Below, one piece after another: positions 38,510 through 47,013 of a stretch of 64,000 nt of DNA (position 1 is the first letter of the stretch; each line of letters begins with the position of its first letter). Source of the DNA: Neomesorhizobium albiziae (lineage in GTDB: Bacteria; Pseudomonadota; Alphaproteobacteria; Rhizobiales; Rhizobiaceae). The position numbers and the translations under genes are program-made. Under the pieces are notes generated by a model, which was not told the origin of the DNA, made no database searches, and saw only the letters and a list, made by a program, of their open reading frames with translations. The stretch lies in contig NZ_FOSL01000020.1 in assembly GCF_900114255.1 (NCBI RefSeq), positions 30,169 to 94,168 on the forward strand, in the 5' to 3' direction.

Positions 38510-39721
38510 ATGCACAACCCTTATCGTGAGATATTCAAGGCCCCGGGATCGAAGGGCTTTGCCGCAGCAGGCTTCATCGCCAGGCTGCCGGTCGCAATGG
38601 CGACGATCGGCACCGTCGCGATGATTTCTCAAACCCACGGCGAATACTGGCTGGCCGGCGCCGTTTCGGCCACCTTCGCGCTGACCAACGCCTTCGCCGC
38701 CCCGCAAATCTCCCGGCTGGTGGACCGTTACGGCCAGAGCCCGGTGCTGGTGCCCGCCGCGACGCTTTCCGTGGTGGCGTTTGCCGCTCTCATCCTCGCG
38801 GCGCATTTCCAGTGGCCGACCTGGACATTGTTCGTCACTGCCCTGGTTGCAGCCTCGATGCCCAGTATGCCGGCGATGGTCAGGGCGCGCTGGACCGAAA
38901 TCTACCGAGACACGCCACAGCTCAACACCGCCTTCGCCTTCGAATCGGTCGCCGACGAGCTCGTGTACATCGCGGGCTCCAGCCTGGCGGTCGGGCTCAG
39001 CGTCTCGCTGTTCCCGGAGGCGGGCGTACTGGCCTCGACGCTTTTCCTCGCCGCCGGCTCGTTTGCCTTCATCCTGCAGAAATCGACGGAACCAAAGGTG
39101 CACCCGATTGAAAGAAGCGGCGGGCGCTCCGCGATCAACTTGCGTTCGGTACAGGTGATCACGTTCGCATTGGTCGCCATCGGCGCCATCTTCGGCACTG
39201 CCGAAGTGACCGTTATCGCCATGACCAAGGAACTTGGCCAGCCGGCGGCGGCGAGCTTCATCCTCGGCGGCTATGCCGTCGGTTCGCTGATTGTCGGCCT
39301 GATCTACGGCACGCTGAAGCTGAAGGCCCCGCTGGCGCACCAGTTCGCCGTTGCCGTCGCGATTGCAGCGGCGACCACGCTACCGCTGCTGTTCGTCAGT
39401 TCCATCCCGATGCTCGCGCTCACCCTGTTCATCAGCGGCGTCGCCATCTCGCCCACCTTCATCACCGCATTCGGCCTTATCGAGAGGCTTGTGCCTGCGG
39501 CAAAGCTCACCGAAGGCATCACCTGGGTGATGACCGGCATCGGCATCGGCATGGCCATCGGCTCGGCCGCCTCGGGCTGGACGATCGATCAGTTCGGCGC
39601 CAGCAGCGGCTTCTGGGTCTCAGTGATTGCAGGCGGCGTCGCGCTCACCACGGCGCTGGCCGGCAATTGCCGGCTGCGGCTGCCGCTCAAGGCATCGGAG
39701 GCCATGCCGGTTGCGGCCTGA
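38510..39721 (+). CDS. MFS transporter, paralogue 1
   Basis: 403-residue major-facilitator protein with about 12 spans, proposed to export a small molecule. Typical elements: RLVDRYGQSPVL as the loop 2-3 motif and a C-terminal half beginning near RSVQVITFALVAIGAIFGT. CCAGGAGTGC precedes the start. It is closely similar along its whole length to the MFS gene at 40786 (for example MVRARWTE, FAFESVADE, LVAIGAIFGTAEVT in both). It is probably repressed by the divergent TetR. Confidence 0.88.
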   Translation: MHNPYREIFKAPGSKGFAAAGFIARLPVAMATIGTVAMISQTHGEYWLAGAVSATFALTNAFAAPQISRLVDRYGQSPVLVPAATLSVVAFAALILAAHFQWPTWTLFVTALVAASMPSMPAMVRARWTEIYRDTPQLNTAFAFESVADELVYIAGSSLAVGLSVSLFPEAGVLASTLFLAAGSFAFILQKSTEPKVHPIERSGGRSAINLRSVQVITFALVAIGAIFGTAEVTVIAMTKELGQPAAASFILGGYAVGSLIVGLIYGTLKLKAPLAHQFAVAVAIAAATTLPLLFVSSIPMLALTLFISGVAISPTFITAFGLIERLVPAAKLTEGITWVMTGIGIGMAIGSAASGWTIDQFGASSGFWVSVIAGGVALTTALAGNCRLRLPLKASEAMPVAA

Positions 39722-39814
39722 CATCCCGCCATCATCATGAGCCGCGCCTTCCCCGGCGCGGCTCGAAAAGACCGGGACCCTGAACGACAACAGCCCAAGG
39801 CCAAGGAGACCATA

Positions 39815-40680
39815 ATGCGCATCTTCATTCTTGGCGGCACTGGCTCGATCGGCGCACCGGTGGTGCGGGAACTCGCGGCCACGGGCCATGATGTCATAGG
39901 ACTTGCCCGCTCCGAACGCTCGGCGGCGCGGTTGGCCGAACTCGGCGCCACACCGCTTGCCGGCGACATCAGGCAGCCGGAAGAGTGGATCGAGAACATC
40001 CAGGCGGTCGATGCGGTGGTCCACGCCGCCAGCGACTTTTCCGACGAAATGGAAGCCGTCGATCGCCGGCTGCTCGATGTGCTCCTGCCGGCGCTCGGTG
40101 CGATGCCGCGCCGGCCGCGCTTTCTCTACACCGGCGGCTGCTGGCTCTACGGCGCAACCGGCGACAGCATCGCCACCGAGACCTCGCCGTTCGATCCCCT
40201 GCCCGCCTTCGCCTGGTCGGTGCCGATGATAGAACGGGTGCTCAAAGCGCCCGGGATCGAACCGCTCATCGTCCACCCGGCGATGGTCTACACCGCCGAT
40301 AGCGGCGTCATTTCGGCTTTCGTCGAGGCGGCGCGAACCGGTCGCGCCATGCGGATCGTGGAGGGTGAACACGTGCGCTGGCCGCTCGTCCATGCCGACG
40401 ACCTTGCATTGCTCTACCGCCTGGTTCTGGAACGCGGCGCGGCCGGCTCGGTATATCACGGCGCCGCGCAAGACGGCGCCCCGTCGGCGCGATCGCGCGG
40501 CGTTTCGGCGCGTCGACACCGCCCGAGATCGTCAGCGCCGACGCAATCGCGGCGGAACTGGGCGAATGGGCTCGCGGCTACGGTATCGACCAGCGCATGA
40601 GCGGCGATAAGGCAAGGCGCGAACTCGGCTGGCGGCCGGTCAACGAGGATATGCCGGCGAAGCTGGCCGAAGCGCTCTGA
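39815..40680 (+). pseudogene. NAD-dependent epimerase/dehydratase, frameshifted
   Basis: Extended SDR protein with GGTGSIGAPVVRELAATGHD (NAD loop) and a YGATGDS region. The frame from ATG 39815 (AAGGAG ahead) is coherent to about codon 223 and then turns into unrelated Arg/Ser-rich sequence. Inserting one base after 40483 restores a reading VGAIARRFGASTPPEIVS to a natural end at 40680 with GDKARRELGWRPVNEDMP. The unshifted frame instead stops at 40600. A true mutation or a sequencing error would both look like this. It lies between the two MFS paralogues. Confidence 0.82.
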
Positions 40681-40785
40681 CAGAATCCGACTATCTCCGC
40701 TTCCAAAAATGCAGGCGTCCTGGCAAGCGCCGGTCATGGCGAGGCTTCGTTTCGCCTGATACACTCAGCATGCAGGGGCTTTCCG

Positions 40786-42003
40786 ATGCGCAACCCATAC
40801 GGCGAAATCTTCCAGGCACCGGGCGCCAAGGCCTTTTCGGCCGCCGGCTTCGTCGCGCGCCTGCCGCTGGCGATGATGACGCTCGGCATCGTCACGATGC
40901 TGTCGGAGACGCATGGCGAATACTGGCTGGCCGGAGCGGTCGCTGCCACCTTCGCGCTTGCCAACGCGCTGATTGCGCCGCTGGTCTCGCGGCTTGTGGA
41001 CCGTTACGGCCAGCGCCGCATCCTCATCCCCGCTACCTTGTTTAGCGTCGCGGCCCTGGCCGGCCTGATGCTCGCCACCCATTACAGGATGCCGGACTGG
41101 ACGCTGTTCCTGTTTGCAATGTTGAGTGGAACGATGCCCAGCATGAGCGCGATGGTAAGAGCGCGCTGGACTGAGCTTTATCGCGGCACCCCGAAACTTC
41201 ACACCGCCTTCGCATTCGAATCGGTCGCCGACGAGATGCTTTTCATGACCGGCCCCGTCCTGTCGATCGGGCTCAGCGTCACCGTATTCCCGGAAGCCGG
41301 GCCATTGCTCGGCACCATGTTCCTGGCCGTCGGCAATCTGCTCTTTGCCGCGCAGAAATCGACCGAACCGCCGGTTCAGCCGCAGGAGAAAAGCGGCGGA
41401 CGCTCGGTCATCCGCCTGCGTGCGTTGCAGATCCTGGTGCTGACGCTGGTGGCCATAGGCGCCATCTTCGGCACGGCGGAAGTGACTGCGGTCGCCTTCG
41501 CCGAGGCGAAAGGGCATAAGGCCGCCGCCAGCCTGGTGCTGTCTAGCTATGCGGCCGGCTCGCTGATCGCCGGGCTCGCCTTCGGCGCGCTTAAACTCAG
41601 GCTTCCGCTTGCCAGGCAGCTGCTGGCGGCAATAGCACTGGCGGCAATCACCACCCTGCCGCTGCTCGTCGTCGGCAGCATCTCGGCACTGGCGGCGGTT
41701 TTCTTCGTCGCCGGCATCGCGGTTTCGCCCACCATCATCATCTCGATGGCGTTGATAGAGAAGCTGGCCCCATCTTCGAAACTGACCGAGGGCATGACAT
41801 GGGCGATCACCGGGATCAGCATCGGCATGGCGGCCGGCTCGTCGGCATCCGGCTGGATGATCGACGCCTATGGCGCCGTCAGCGGTTTCTGGGTCGCCGT
41901 CGCAGCCGGGATGATTGCCCTGGTGATTGCGCTGGCCGGGCAGCGCAGCCTCTATAGGCCTTCGGCGAAGATGGCGGCTGCAACCTCACCGGCTGGTTCT
42001 TGA
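40786..42003 (+). CDS. MFS transporter, paralogue 2
   Basis: 405-residue 12-span transporter. The N-terminus MRNPYGEIFQAPGAK, RLVDRYGQRRIL, MVRARWTELYRGTPKL and LVAIGAIFGTAEVTAV match the paralogue at 38510 almost position for position. The two therefore arose by tandem duplication with the epimerase gene between. No TetR-type palindrome was found in front of this copy. It is convergent with ribBX. Confidence 0.87.
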   Translation: MRNPYGEIFQAPGAKAFSAAGFVARLPLAMMTLGIVTMLSETHGEYWLAGAVAATFALANALIAPLVSRLVDRYGQRRILIPATLFSVAALAGLMLATHYRMPDWTLFLFAMLSGTMPSMSAMVRARWTELYRGTPKLHTAFAFESVADEMLFMTGPVLSIGLSVTVFPEAGPLLGTMFLAVGNLLFAAQKSTEPPVQPQEKSGGRSVIRLRALQILVLTLVAIGAIFGTAEVTAVAFAEAKGHKAAASLVLSSYAAGSLIAGLAFGALKLRLPLARQLLAAIALAAITTLPLLVVGSISALAAVFFVAGIAVSPTIIISMALIEKLAPSSKLTEGMTWAITGISIGMAAGSSASGWMIDAYGAVSGFWVAVAAGMIALVIALAGQRSLYRPSAKMAAATSPAGS

Positions 42004-42030
42004 AGCCTCCGGCTCCCGGTTAGCTTTCGC

Positions 42031-43131
42031 CTACAGAATTTCGGTTCTGGCGATCCGGATTCCGAAGCCTTCGAGGCCGATATAGTGGCGCTCACGCGAG
42101 GCGATCAGGTTGATCGACGAAATGCCCAGATCTTTCAGAATCTGCGCTCCGAGGCCGATCTCGCGCCATTCGCTTTCGCGCCGGCGGGCTTCGGCATGGT
42201 CCTCGCGTTCGCCGGGCGCCGGACGGTTGCGGCCCTGATGGGCCACGCCGACCGACCCTTCGCGCAGGTAGACGATGACACCGCGCTTGCGCTCGCCCAT
42301 CGTCTTCATCACGTCGTGCAACTGGTATTCGGTGCCGAAGACATCGGAGACGACATCTTCCTGATGCAGCCTCACCGGCACTTCCTCGCCGTCGCGGATG
42401 TCGCCGAAGACGATGGCCAGGTGGTGCATCACGTCCCAGGGCAGCGTGTAGGTGTAAGCCTTGGCCTTGCCGCCCGGGGTATCCATGTCGAAACATTCGA
42501 CGCGCTCGATCAGCGTTTCCTGGCGCTGGCGGTAGGCGATGAGGTCGGCGACCGACACCTGCTTGAGCCCGTTCTTCTGTGCAAATGCCGTCACCTGGGG
42601 GCCGCGCATCACCGAGCCGTCGTCGTTGACCAGTTCGCAGATGACGCCGACAGGCGGCAGGCCGGCGAGCTTGCAAAGGTCAACCGCCGCCTCGGTATGG
42701 CCGGAGCGCATCAGCACCCCGCCTTCGCGGGCGACCAGAGGGAAAATATGGCCGGGACGCACGAAATCCGAGGCCCCGACATTGCCGTTAGCGAGGTTGC
42801 GCACGGTCAGCGTGCGGTCATCGGCCGAAATGCCTGTCGTGGTTCCGTGCTTGAAGTCGACGCTGACGGTGAATGCGGTGCTGTGCGGCGCATCATTGTC
42901 AGCGACCATCGGCGCGAGGTTGAGGCGCTTGGCCTCCTCGCGCGGCATCGGCGCACAGACGATGCCCGACGTATGGCGCACAATGAATGCCATCTTTTCG
43001 GGCGTGCAATGAACGGCGGCGACGATCAGGTCGCCTTCATTCTCGCGGCCGTCGTCGTCCATCACGACGACGATTTCGCCAGCCTCGAATGCGCGCAGGG
43101 CTTCGGCGATTTTCTTCTGGTCGTAGGGCAT
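42031..43131 (-). CDS. ribB: 3,4-dihydroxy-2-butanone-4-phosphate synthase with degenerate RibA half (RibBX type)
   Basis: 366-residue riboflavin-pathway enzyme. Residues about 1-205 are a complete DHBP synthase (DDDGRENEGDLIVAA, RHTSGIVCAPM, TGISADDR, GHTEAAVDLCKLAG). The C-terminal part has the GTP cyclohydrolase II fold. It lacks the three zinc cysteines: the CLTGD...RCDC region reads HQEDVVSDVFGTEYQL. It cannot therefore be an active RibA. The start at 43131 (MPYDQKK) is preferred; 43149 is possible, and neither has a strong ribosome-binding site. Related RibBX proteins occur in Bradyrhizobium and Magnetospirillum. Confidence 0.92.
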   Translation of the reverse strand: MPYDQKKIAEALRAFEAGEIVVVMDDDGRENEGDLIVAAVHCTPEKMAFIVRHTSGIVCAPMPREEAKRLNLAPMVADNDAPHSTAFTVSVDFKHGTTTGISADDRTLTVRNLANGNVGASDFVRPGHIFPLVAREGGVLMRSGHTEAAVDLCKLAGLPPVGVICELVNDDGSVMRGPQVTAFAQKNGLKQVSVADLIAYRQRQETLIERVECFDMDTPGGKAKAYTYTLPWDVMHHLAIVFGDIRDGEEVPVRLHQEDVVSDVFGTEYQLHDVMKTMGERKRGVIVYLREGSVGVAHQGRNRPAPGEREDHAEARRRESEWREIGLGAQILKDLGISSINLIASRERHYIGLEGFGIRIARTEIL

Positions 43132-43153
43132 GATGCTCGCTTCGCTCATTGGA

Positions 43154-43215
43154 GCGAATAGGGAGTAGCGAATGGTGAGGAGAGAAATCCGCGCTATTCG
43201 CTATTTGCTATTCGC
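43154..43215. repeat. inverted repeat between ribBX and aroC
   Basis: GCGAATAGGGAGTAGCGAAT (43154-43173) is nearly complementary to ATTCGCTATTTGCTATTCGC (43196-43215), 17 of 20 positions. The arms themselves contain short ATTCGCTA direct repeats. It lies in the leader of ribBX, directly after the aroC stop. Confidence 0.6.
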
Positions 43216-44315
43216 TAAGTTCTTCCCGTTTGTCCCCGGTGCCGCAGATAATGGTCGGCGATGGCGCAGGCAACCATCGCCTCGCCGATCGGCACGGCGC
43301 GGATGCCAACGCAAGGATCATGACGGCCCTTGGTCATCACGTCGACATTATTGCCGTCGACGTCGATCGACTGGCGTGGCGTCAAAATTGACGAGGTCGG
43401 CTTGACCGCAAAGCGCGCGATCACCGCCTGGCCGGTCGAGATGCCGCCCAGAATGCCGCCAGCATTGTTGGACAGGAAGATCGGCTTGCCGTCATTGCCC
43501 ATGCGCATTTCGTCGGCATTCTGTTCGCCGGTGATCCTCGCCGCCTCGAAGCCGTTGCCGATCTCGACGCCCTTGACGGCGTTGATCGACATCACGTTCG
43601 ACGCGATGTCCTGATCGAGCTTGGCATAGATCGGCGCGCCCAGCCCGGCCGGCACGCCTTCGGCAACGATCTCGATCACCGCTCCGACAGAGGAACCCGC
43701 CTTGCGGATGCCGTCGAGGTAATCGGCGAAAACCGCGACCGAAGCGCGATCCGGAGTGAAGAACGGGTTTTCGGCGTCGCCAATGAAATCCCAGTCCCAG
43801 TTGGCGCGGTCGATCGACTTTTCGCCCATCGAGATCAGCGCGCCGCGCACTGTCATGCCGGGCAGCACCTTGCGCGCCAGCGCGCCAGCGGCAACGCGCG
43901 CCGCAGTCTCGCGCGCCGACGACCTGCCGCCGCCGCGATGATCGCGGATGCCGTATTTCATATCGTAGGTATAGTCGGCGTGGCCCGGCCGGTACTGGCG
44001 GGCGATCTCGCCATAATCCTTGGAGCGCTGGTCGACATTCTCGATCAGCATCGAGACCGGCGTGCCGGTGGTGATCATGGTGACGCCGTCGTCATCCATG
44101 ACGAAACCCGACAGCACTTTCACCTCGTCCGGCTCGCGGCGCTGCGTCACGAAACGCGACTGGCCGGGACGGCGCTTGTCGAGTTCGGCCTGGATGTCGT
44201 CGCGGGTGAAGCGGATCCCTGGCGGGCAGCCGTCGACGACGCAGCCCAGCGCGGCGCCATGGCTCTCGCCCCAGGTGGTGACACGGAACAGATGTCCGAA
44301 CGTGTTATGCGACAT
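43215..44315 (-). CDS. aroC: chorismate synthase
   Basis: 366-residue FMN-dependent enzyme making chorismate from EPSP. Signatures: [18 protein letters not shown] at the N-terminus, [14 protein letters not shown] (phosphate binding), and [19 protein letters not shown]-terminal [14 protein letters not shown] and [11 protein letters not shown] are present. The length is normal. It is upstream of ribBX and follows the serine hydrolase's terminator region on the same strand. Confidence 0.96.
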   Translation of the reverse strand: MSHNTFGHLFRVTTWGESHGAALGCVVDGCPPGIRFTRDDIQAELDKRRPGQSRFVTQRREPDEVKVLSGFVMDDDGVTMITTGTPVSMLIENVDQRSKDYGEIARQYRPGHADYTYDMKYGIRDHRGGGRSSARETAARVAAGALARKVLPGMTVRGALISMGEKSIDRANWDWDFIGDAENPFFTPDRASVAVFADYLDGIRKAGSSVGAVIEIVAEGVPAGLGAPIYAKLDQDIASNVMSINAVKGVEIGNGFEAARITGEQNADEMRMGNDGKPIFLSNNAGGILGGISTGQAVIARFAVKPTSSILTPRQSIDVDGNNVDVMTKGRHDPCVGIRAVPIGEAMVACAIADHYLRHRGQTGRT

Positions 44316-44398
44316 GATGCGATGCCTGCCCCGCCCGGTCTCACCGGGATTTCGTGCAGCGTTCTATTGACGTTTTCAGCAAGGGTCAAACCAAACGC

Positions 44399-44436
44399 AT
44401 GGTCCCGAAACCGGAATCGGCTTTCGGAAAGACCAC
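44399..44436. repeat. half-RIME hairpin
   Basis: GGTC/GACC, CCGAAA/TTTCGG and CCG/CGG form a nested hairpin of the RIME first-arm type. Only one hairpin is present, in the spacer between aroC and the serine hydrolase. Confidence 0.55.
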
Positions 44437-44447
44437 GGCTCGACGTA

Positions 44448-44478
44448 AGCAAGAAGCCCGCCTGATGGCGGGCTTCCG
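44448..44478 (-). terminator. intrinsic terminator after the serine hydrolase
   Basis: On the minus strand AAGCCCGCC-ATCA-GGCGGGCTT forms a 9-bp stem followed by CTTGCTT. It lies 23 bases past the stop of the leftward serine hydrolase gene and fits a rho-independent terminator. Confidence 0.7.
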
Positions 44479-44500
44479 GATATGCGTGGCCTTGGAGCGC

Positions 44501-45781
44501 CTACTTCGCCGCTGCCGAAACCGCGTCGAAGAAGACCATGTCGTCGATGGGCGCGGCGGAAGTCGGCTTCGACTGGGCGCCGAAGGTCACGATCACCACC
44601 TTCTTCGCCGGGTTGATGTAGATGTGCTGGCCAAAGATGCCGATCGCGCTGAAGGCGCCGTCGGCCTTCGAGGCTTCGGTCCAGGCCGGCCACCACATAT
44701 AGCCGTAGTCGAGCGGCTTGCCGTCCTTCAGCGTCTTCGGGCTGCCGGCTTCGGCCACCCAGCCATCGGGGAGGATCGACTGGCCGTCGATGACGCCACC
44801 CTCGAGGAAGAACTGGCCGAAGCGGCCGTAGTCGCGCAGCGTGGCGCTGATGCCGCTGCCGCCGATCTCGCCGCCATCCGGCGAATCGAGCCACCAGTTG
44901 GCATCGGCCTCCATGCCTGCCTTGCTCCAGATCTTCTCTGACAGGTACTCGGCAACCGGCTTGCCTACCGCGCCGCGCACAATCTCGCCGGCTACCTGCG
45001 TTTCGCCGGTGCTGTAGGTATTGACCATGCCGGGCTCGGCTGCCCGCGGTAGCGCGGCCATCACGTCGAGTGCTGCGCCCGGCTTCTGCGATATCTGCGC
45101 CTTCAAGAGCTGGCGGCGGTCCGACGCCGGGTCGGTATAGGTTTCGTTCCACTTCACGCCCGACGACATCATCAGGATGTCGCGCACCGAGACGCCGTCA
45201 TAGGCGGTGCCGGCGAGCCTTGGCACGTATTTCACCACCGGGTCCGAAAGGCTTCCGATGTGGCCATCCTTGATGGCTGCGCCGATCAGCGTGGACGTTA
45301 TCGACTTGGCGACCGACATCGACATCCAGCGGGTCTTTTCGGTATTTCCGCGCTGGTAGAGTTCGAGCGCGACCTTGCCGTCCTTGAGCACCAGCAGGCC
45401 GGTGATGCCGTTGAGCGCGACATAGTCGTAGAGATCGTAGTTCTTCTCGCCTTCCTTGAATTTGATTTCCTTGAGCGGCTCGGCCGCTTGCGGCAGCGGG
45501 CTTACCTTGTCGCCATGCGCGATGGTGCGCGTCGGGAACAGACGGTCGATGTTGCGGAAGGTGTTGACCGCAAGATCCGGCATCAATGCGCCGTTATAGA
45601 CCTGTTCCACCGTGCCTATCGGTTCCTCTGCATGCGGATAGGGGTTGTCGCCAGCTGCGCTCGCCGCGTTGGTCATCAAGGCCGTCATCAAGGTTGCCGC
45701 CAGTAGCGCGCCGCACCGACTCTTGTCCAAAACGCTAGCAAAACCGATGCCGGCCGTCGTTTCTTTTCTCCACCCAGTCAC
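44501..45781 (-). CDS. serine hydrolase, beta-lactamase (class C) family
   Basis: 426-residue exported hydrolase of the beta-lactamase/6-aminohexanoate-dimer hydrolase fold. The nucleophile motif is SVAK (S-x-x-K) in MSMSVAKSITSTLIGA. NTYSTGETQV holds the Tyr motif. The start is a GTG at 45781, placed nine bases after GGAGG; a TTG three codons upstream would sit against the GGAGG itself. The signal peptide ends at about residue 41 (AASAAG). The substrate is unknown: an amide or ester, not necessarily a beta-lactam. Confidence 0.85.
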   Translation of the reverse strand: MTGWRKETTAGIGFASVLDKSRCGALLAATLMTALMTNAASAAGDNPYPHAEEPIGTVEQVYNGALMPDLAVNTFRNIDRLFPTRTIAHGDKVSPLPQAAEPLKEIKFKEGEKNYDLYDYVALNGITGLLVLKDGKVALELYQRGNTEKTRWMSMSVAKSITSTLIGAAIKDGHIGSLSDPVVKYVPRLAGTAYDGVSVRDILMMSSGVKWNETYTDPASDRRQLLKAQISQKPGAALDVMAALPRAAEPGMVNTYSTGETQVAGEIVRGAVGKPVAEYLSEKIWSKAGMEADANWWLDSPDGGEIGGSGISATLRDYGRFGQFFLEGGVIDGQSILPDGWVAEAGSPKTLKDGKPLDYGYMWWPAWTEASKADGAFSAIGIFGQHIYINPAKKVVIVTFGAQSKPTSAAPIDDMVFFDAVSAAAK

Positions 45782-45904
45782 TTCTTTCAATCCTCCAGTT
45801 CACTCACGCAATGCGGTGAGCAAGGTGACGTTACGAGAGCCGGAAGACGGCGATCCACAAGGGTTTGTCCGACCAGCCGCGGGCTTCCGTTGGACCAGCC
45901 GGCG

Positions 45905-45957
45905 CGATGGGTGGAGACGGTGACAAATCGGGTGGACGATGGGTGGAAACAGTGACA
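45905..45957. repeat. two direct 21-base repeats, possible IS21-type end remnant
   Basis: CGATGGGTGGAGACGGTGACA (written here as CGATGGGTGGAGACGG plus TGACA; 45905-45925) recurs at 45937-45957 with two changes, offset 32 bases. Read on the minus strand each begins TGTCAC and ends in CCACCCATCG. Short multiple terminal repeats starting TGT are typical of IS21-family ends. No transposase is nearby. The rest of the 45782-46124 spacer shows nothing else recognisable. Confidence 0.5.
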
Positions 45958-46124
45958 GCCGCGCGGGCAGGCTGTCGGGAAAATCGCTATGCCAAGCCAC
46001 ATCCGCCCTTGAGAACCGTGGACGAAGGAAGGGTCGTTGTAGTTTTGACAAAATCGCGGTGCTACTCTTTCATTCACCCCGCCCGTCCAACGTGCCCCCC
46101 GCCAAGCGGAGCGAAAAGGAAAGA

Positions 46125-46376
46125 ATGATGAAGCGTATACTGATTGGTGCCGCCGCCGTGCTGATGCTGTCTGGTGCCGCCATGGCCGCCGAAGCCGAGG
46201 GCCAGATCAAGTCGATCGACGCCGAGAAGCTGACCATCACGCTCAATGACGGCAAATCATACAAATTGCCCGGTGAATTCGACGTCACAGCCCTCAAGGA
46301 GGGCATGGACATCATCCTCGCCTACGACAAGGTGGGCGATGACAACCTGATCACCGACATGGAGCTGTCGCAGTAA
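46125..46376 (+). CDS. DUF1344 exported small protein
   Basis: 83-residue protein: signal peptide (MMKRILIGAAAVLMLSGAAM) followed by a small beta domain (AEGQIKSIDAEKLTITLND, DVTALKEGMDIILAYD) matching DUF1344. Common in rhizobia, probably periplasmic, function unknown. AAAAGGAAAGA precedes tandem ATGs at 46125 and 46128. It is convergent with the histidine phosphatase gene, nine bases apart. Confidence 0.85.
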   Translation: MMKRILIGAAAVLMLSGAAMAAEAEGQIKSIDAEKLTITLNDGKSYKLPGEFDVTALKEGMDIILAYDKVGDDNLITDMELSQ

Positions 46377-46385
46377 GCTGCGGGC

Positions 46386-46973
46386 TTACAGCCACTCCAG
46401 CATCCCATCCCGAAGCCTGAGCACGCGATCCTGCGGAACGTGCAGGTTGGCCGCTTCGCGCTCCGGCATGTTTGCGATCGTCCGGAACAGCACCCGTACG
46501 ATGCCGCCATGGGTGACGCAGACCGTCTGCCGCGTCAGGGTTTCCAGCCATGGCATCGCGCGGTGCTTCAGCATCTCGTAGCTCTCGGCGGCCGCACCCG
46601 GCGGGCGGAAATTCCACTTGTTGCGGCGGCGCGCCTTGGTCGAGCCCGGCGCCACCACCTCGATCTCGGCGAAGGTCGATCCCTGCCAGTCGCCGAAATG
46701 CACCTCGATCAAGCGCGCGTCGGTGCAATAGTCCTTGGGGTCCAGGCCCATGGCGGTGCGCACCCGCTCCATCGTCTCGCGGGTTCGCCGCATCGGGCTG
46801 GCGACAAAGTCGAAACCTTCCGCCCTGCCCAGAAGCTTCGCCAGTTCACGGCCGTTGCGGGTGGCCTGCTCGCGGCCAAGCGCATTGATGTCGGTGTCGG
46901 CCTGGCCCTGCAGCCGGCCCTCGGCATTCCAGTCGGTCTCGCCGTGGCGCAGGAAATAGACAAGCGGATACAT
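46386..46973 (-). CDS. histidine phosphatase family (phosphoglycerate-mutase-like)
   Basis: 195-residue enzyme of the RHG superfamily. The phospho-His motif is LRHGETDWNAEGRLQG, with the acid region EVHFGDWQG and the second His in VTHGGIVRVL. There is no signal peptide. It follows fabI by 40 bases on the same strand, an arrangement often seen in rhizobia. The substrate is probably a small phosphomonoester; cofactor-independent mutase activity cannot be claimed. Confidence 0.9.
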   Translation of the reverse strand: MYPLVYFLRHGETDWNAEGRLQGQADTDINALGREQATRNGRELAKLLGRAEGFDFVASPMRRTRETMERVRTAMGLDPKDYCTDARLIEVHFGDWQGSTFAEIEVVAPGSTKARRRNKWNFRPPGAAAESYEMLKHRAMPWLETLTRQTVCVTHGGIVRVLFRTIANMPEREAANLHVPQDRVLRLRDGMLEWL

Positions 46974-47013
46974 CGCGGCCGACCTGCGCCTTTCGAAATT
47001 GGGGGAAGGACCG

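Noticed and set aside
43132..43215. FMN riboswitch ahead of ribBX
   Set aside because: The leader is short and holds only an ATTCGCTA inverted repeat. None of the FMN aptamer's conserved segments is present.
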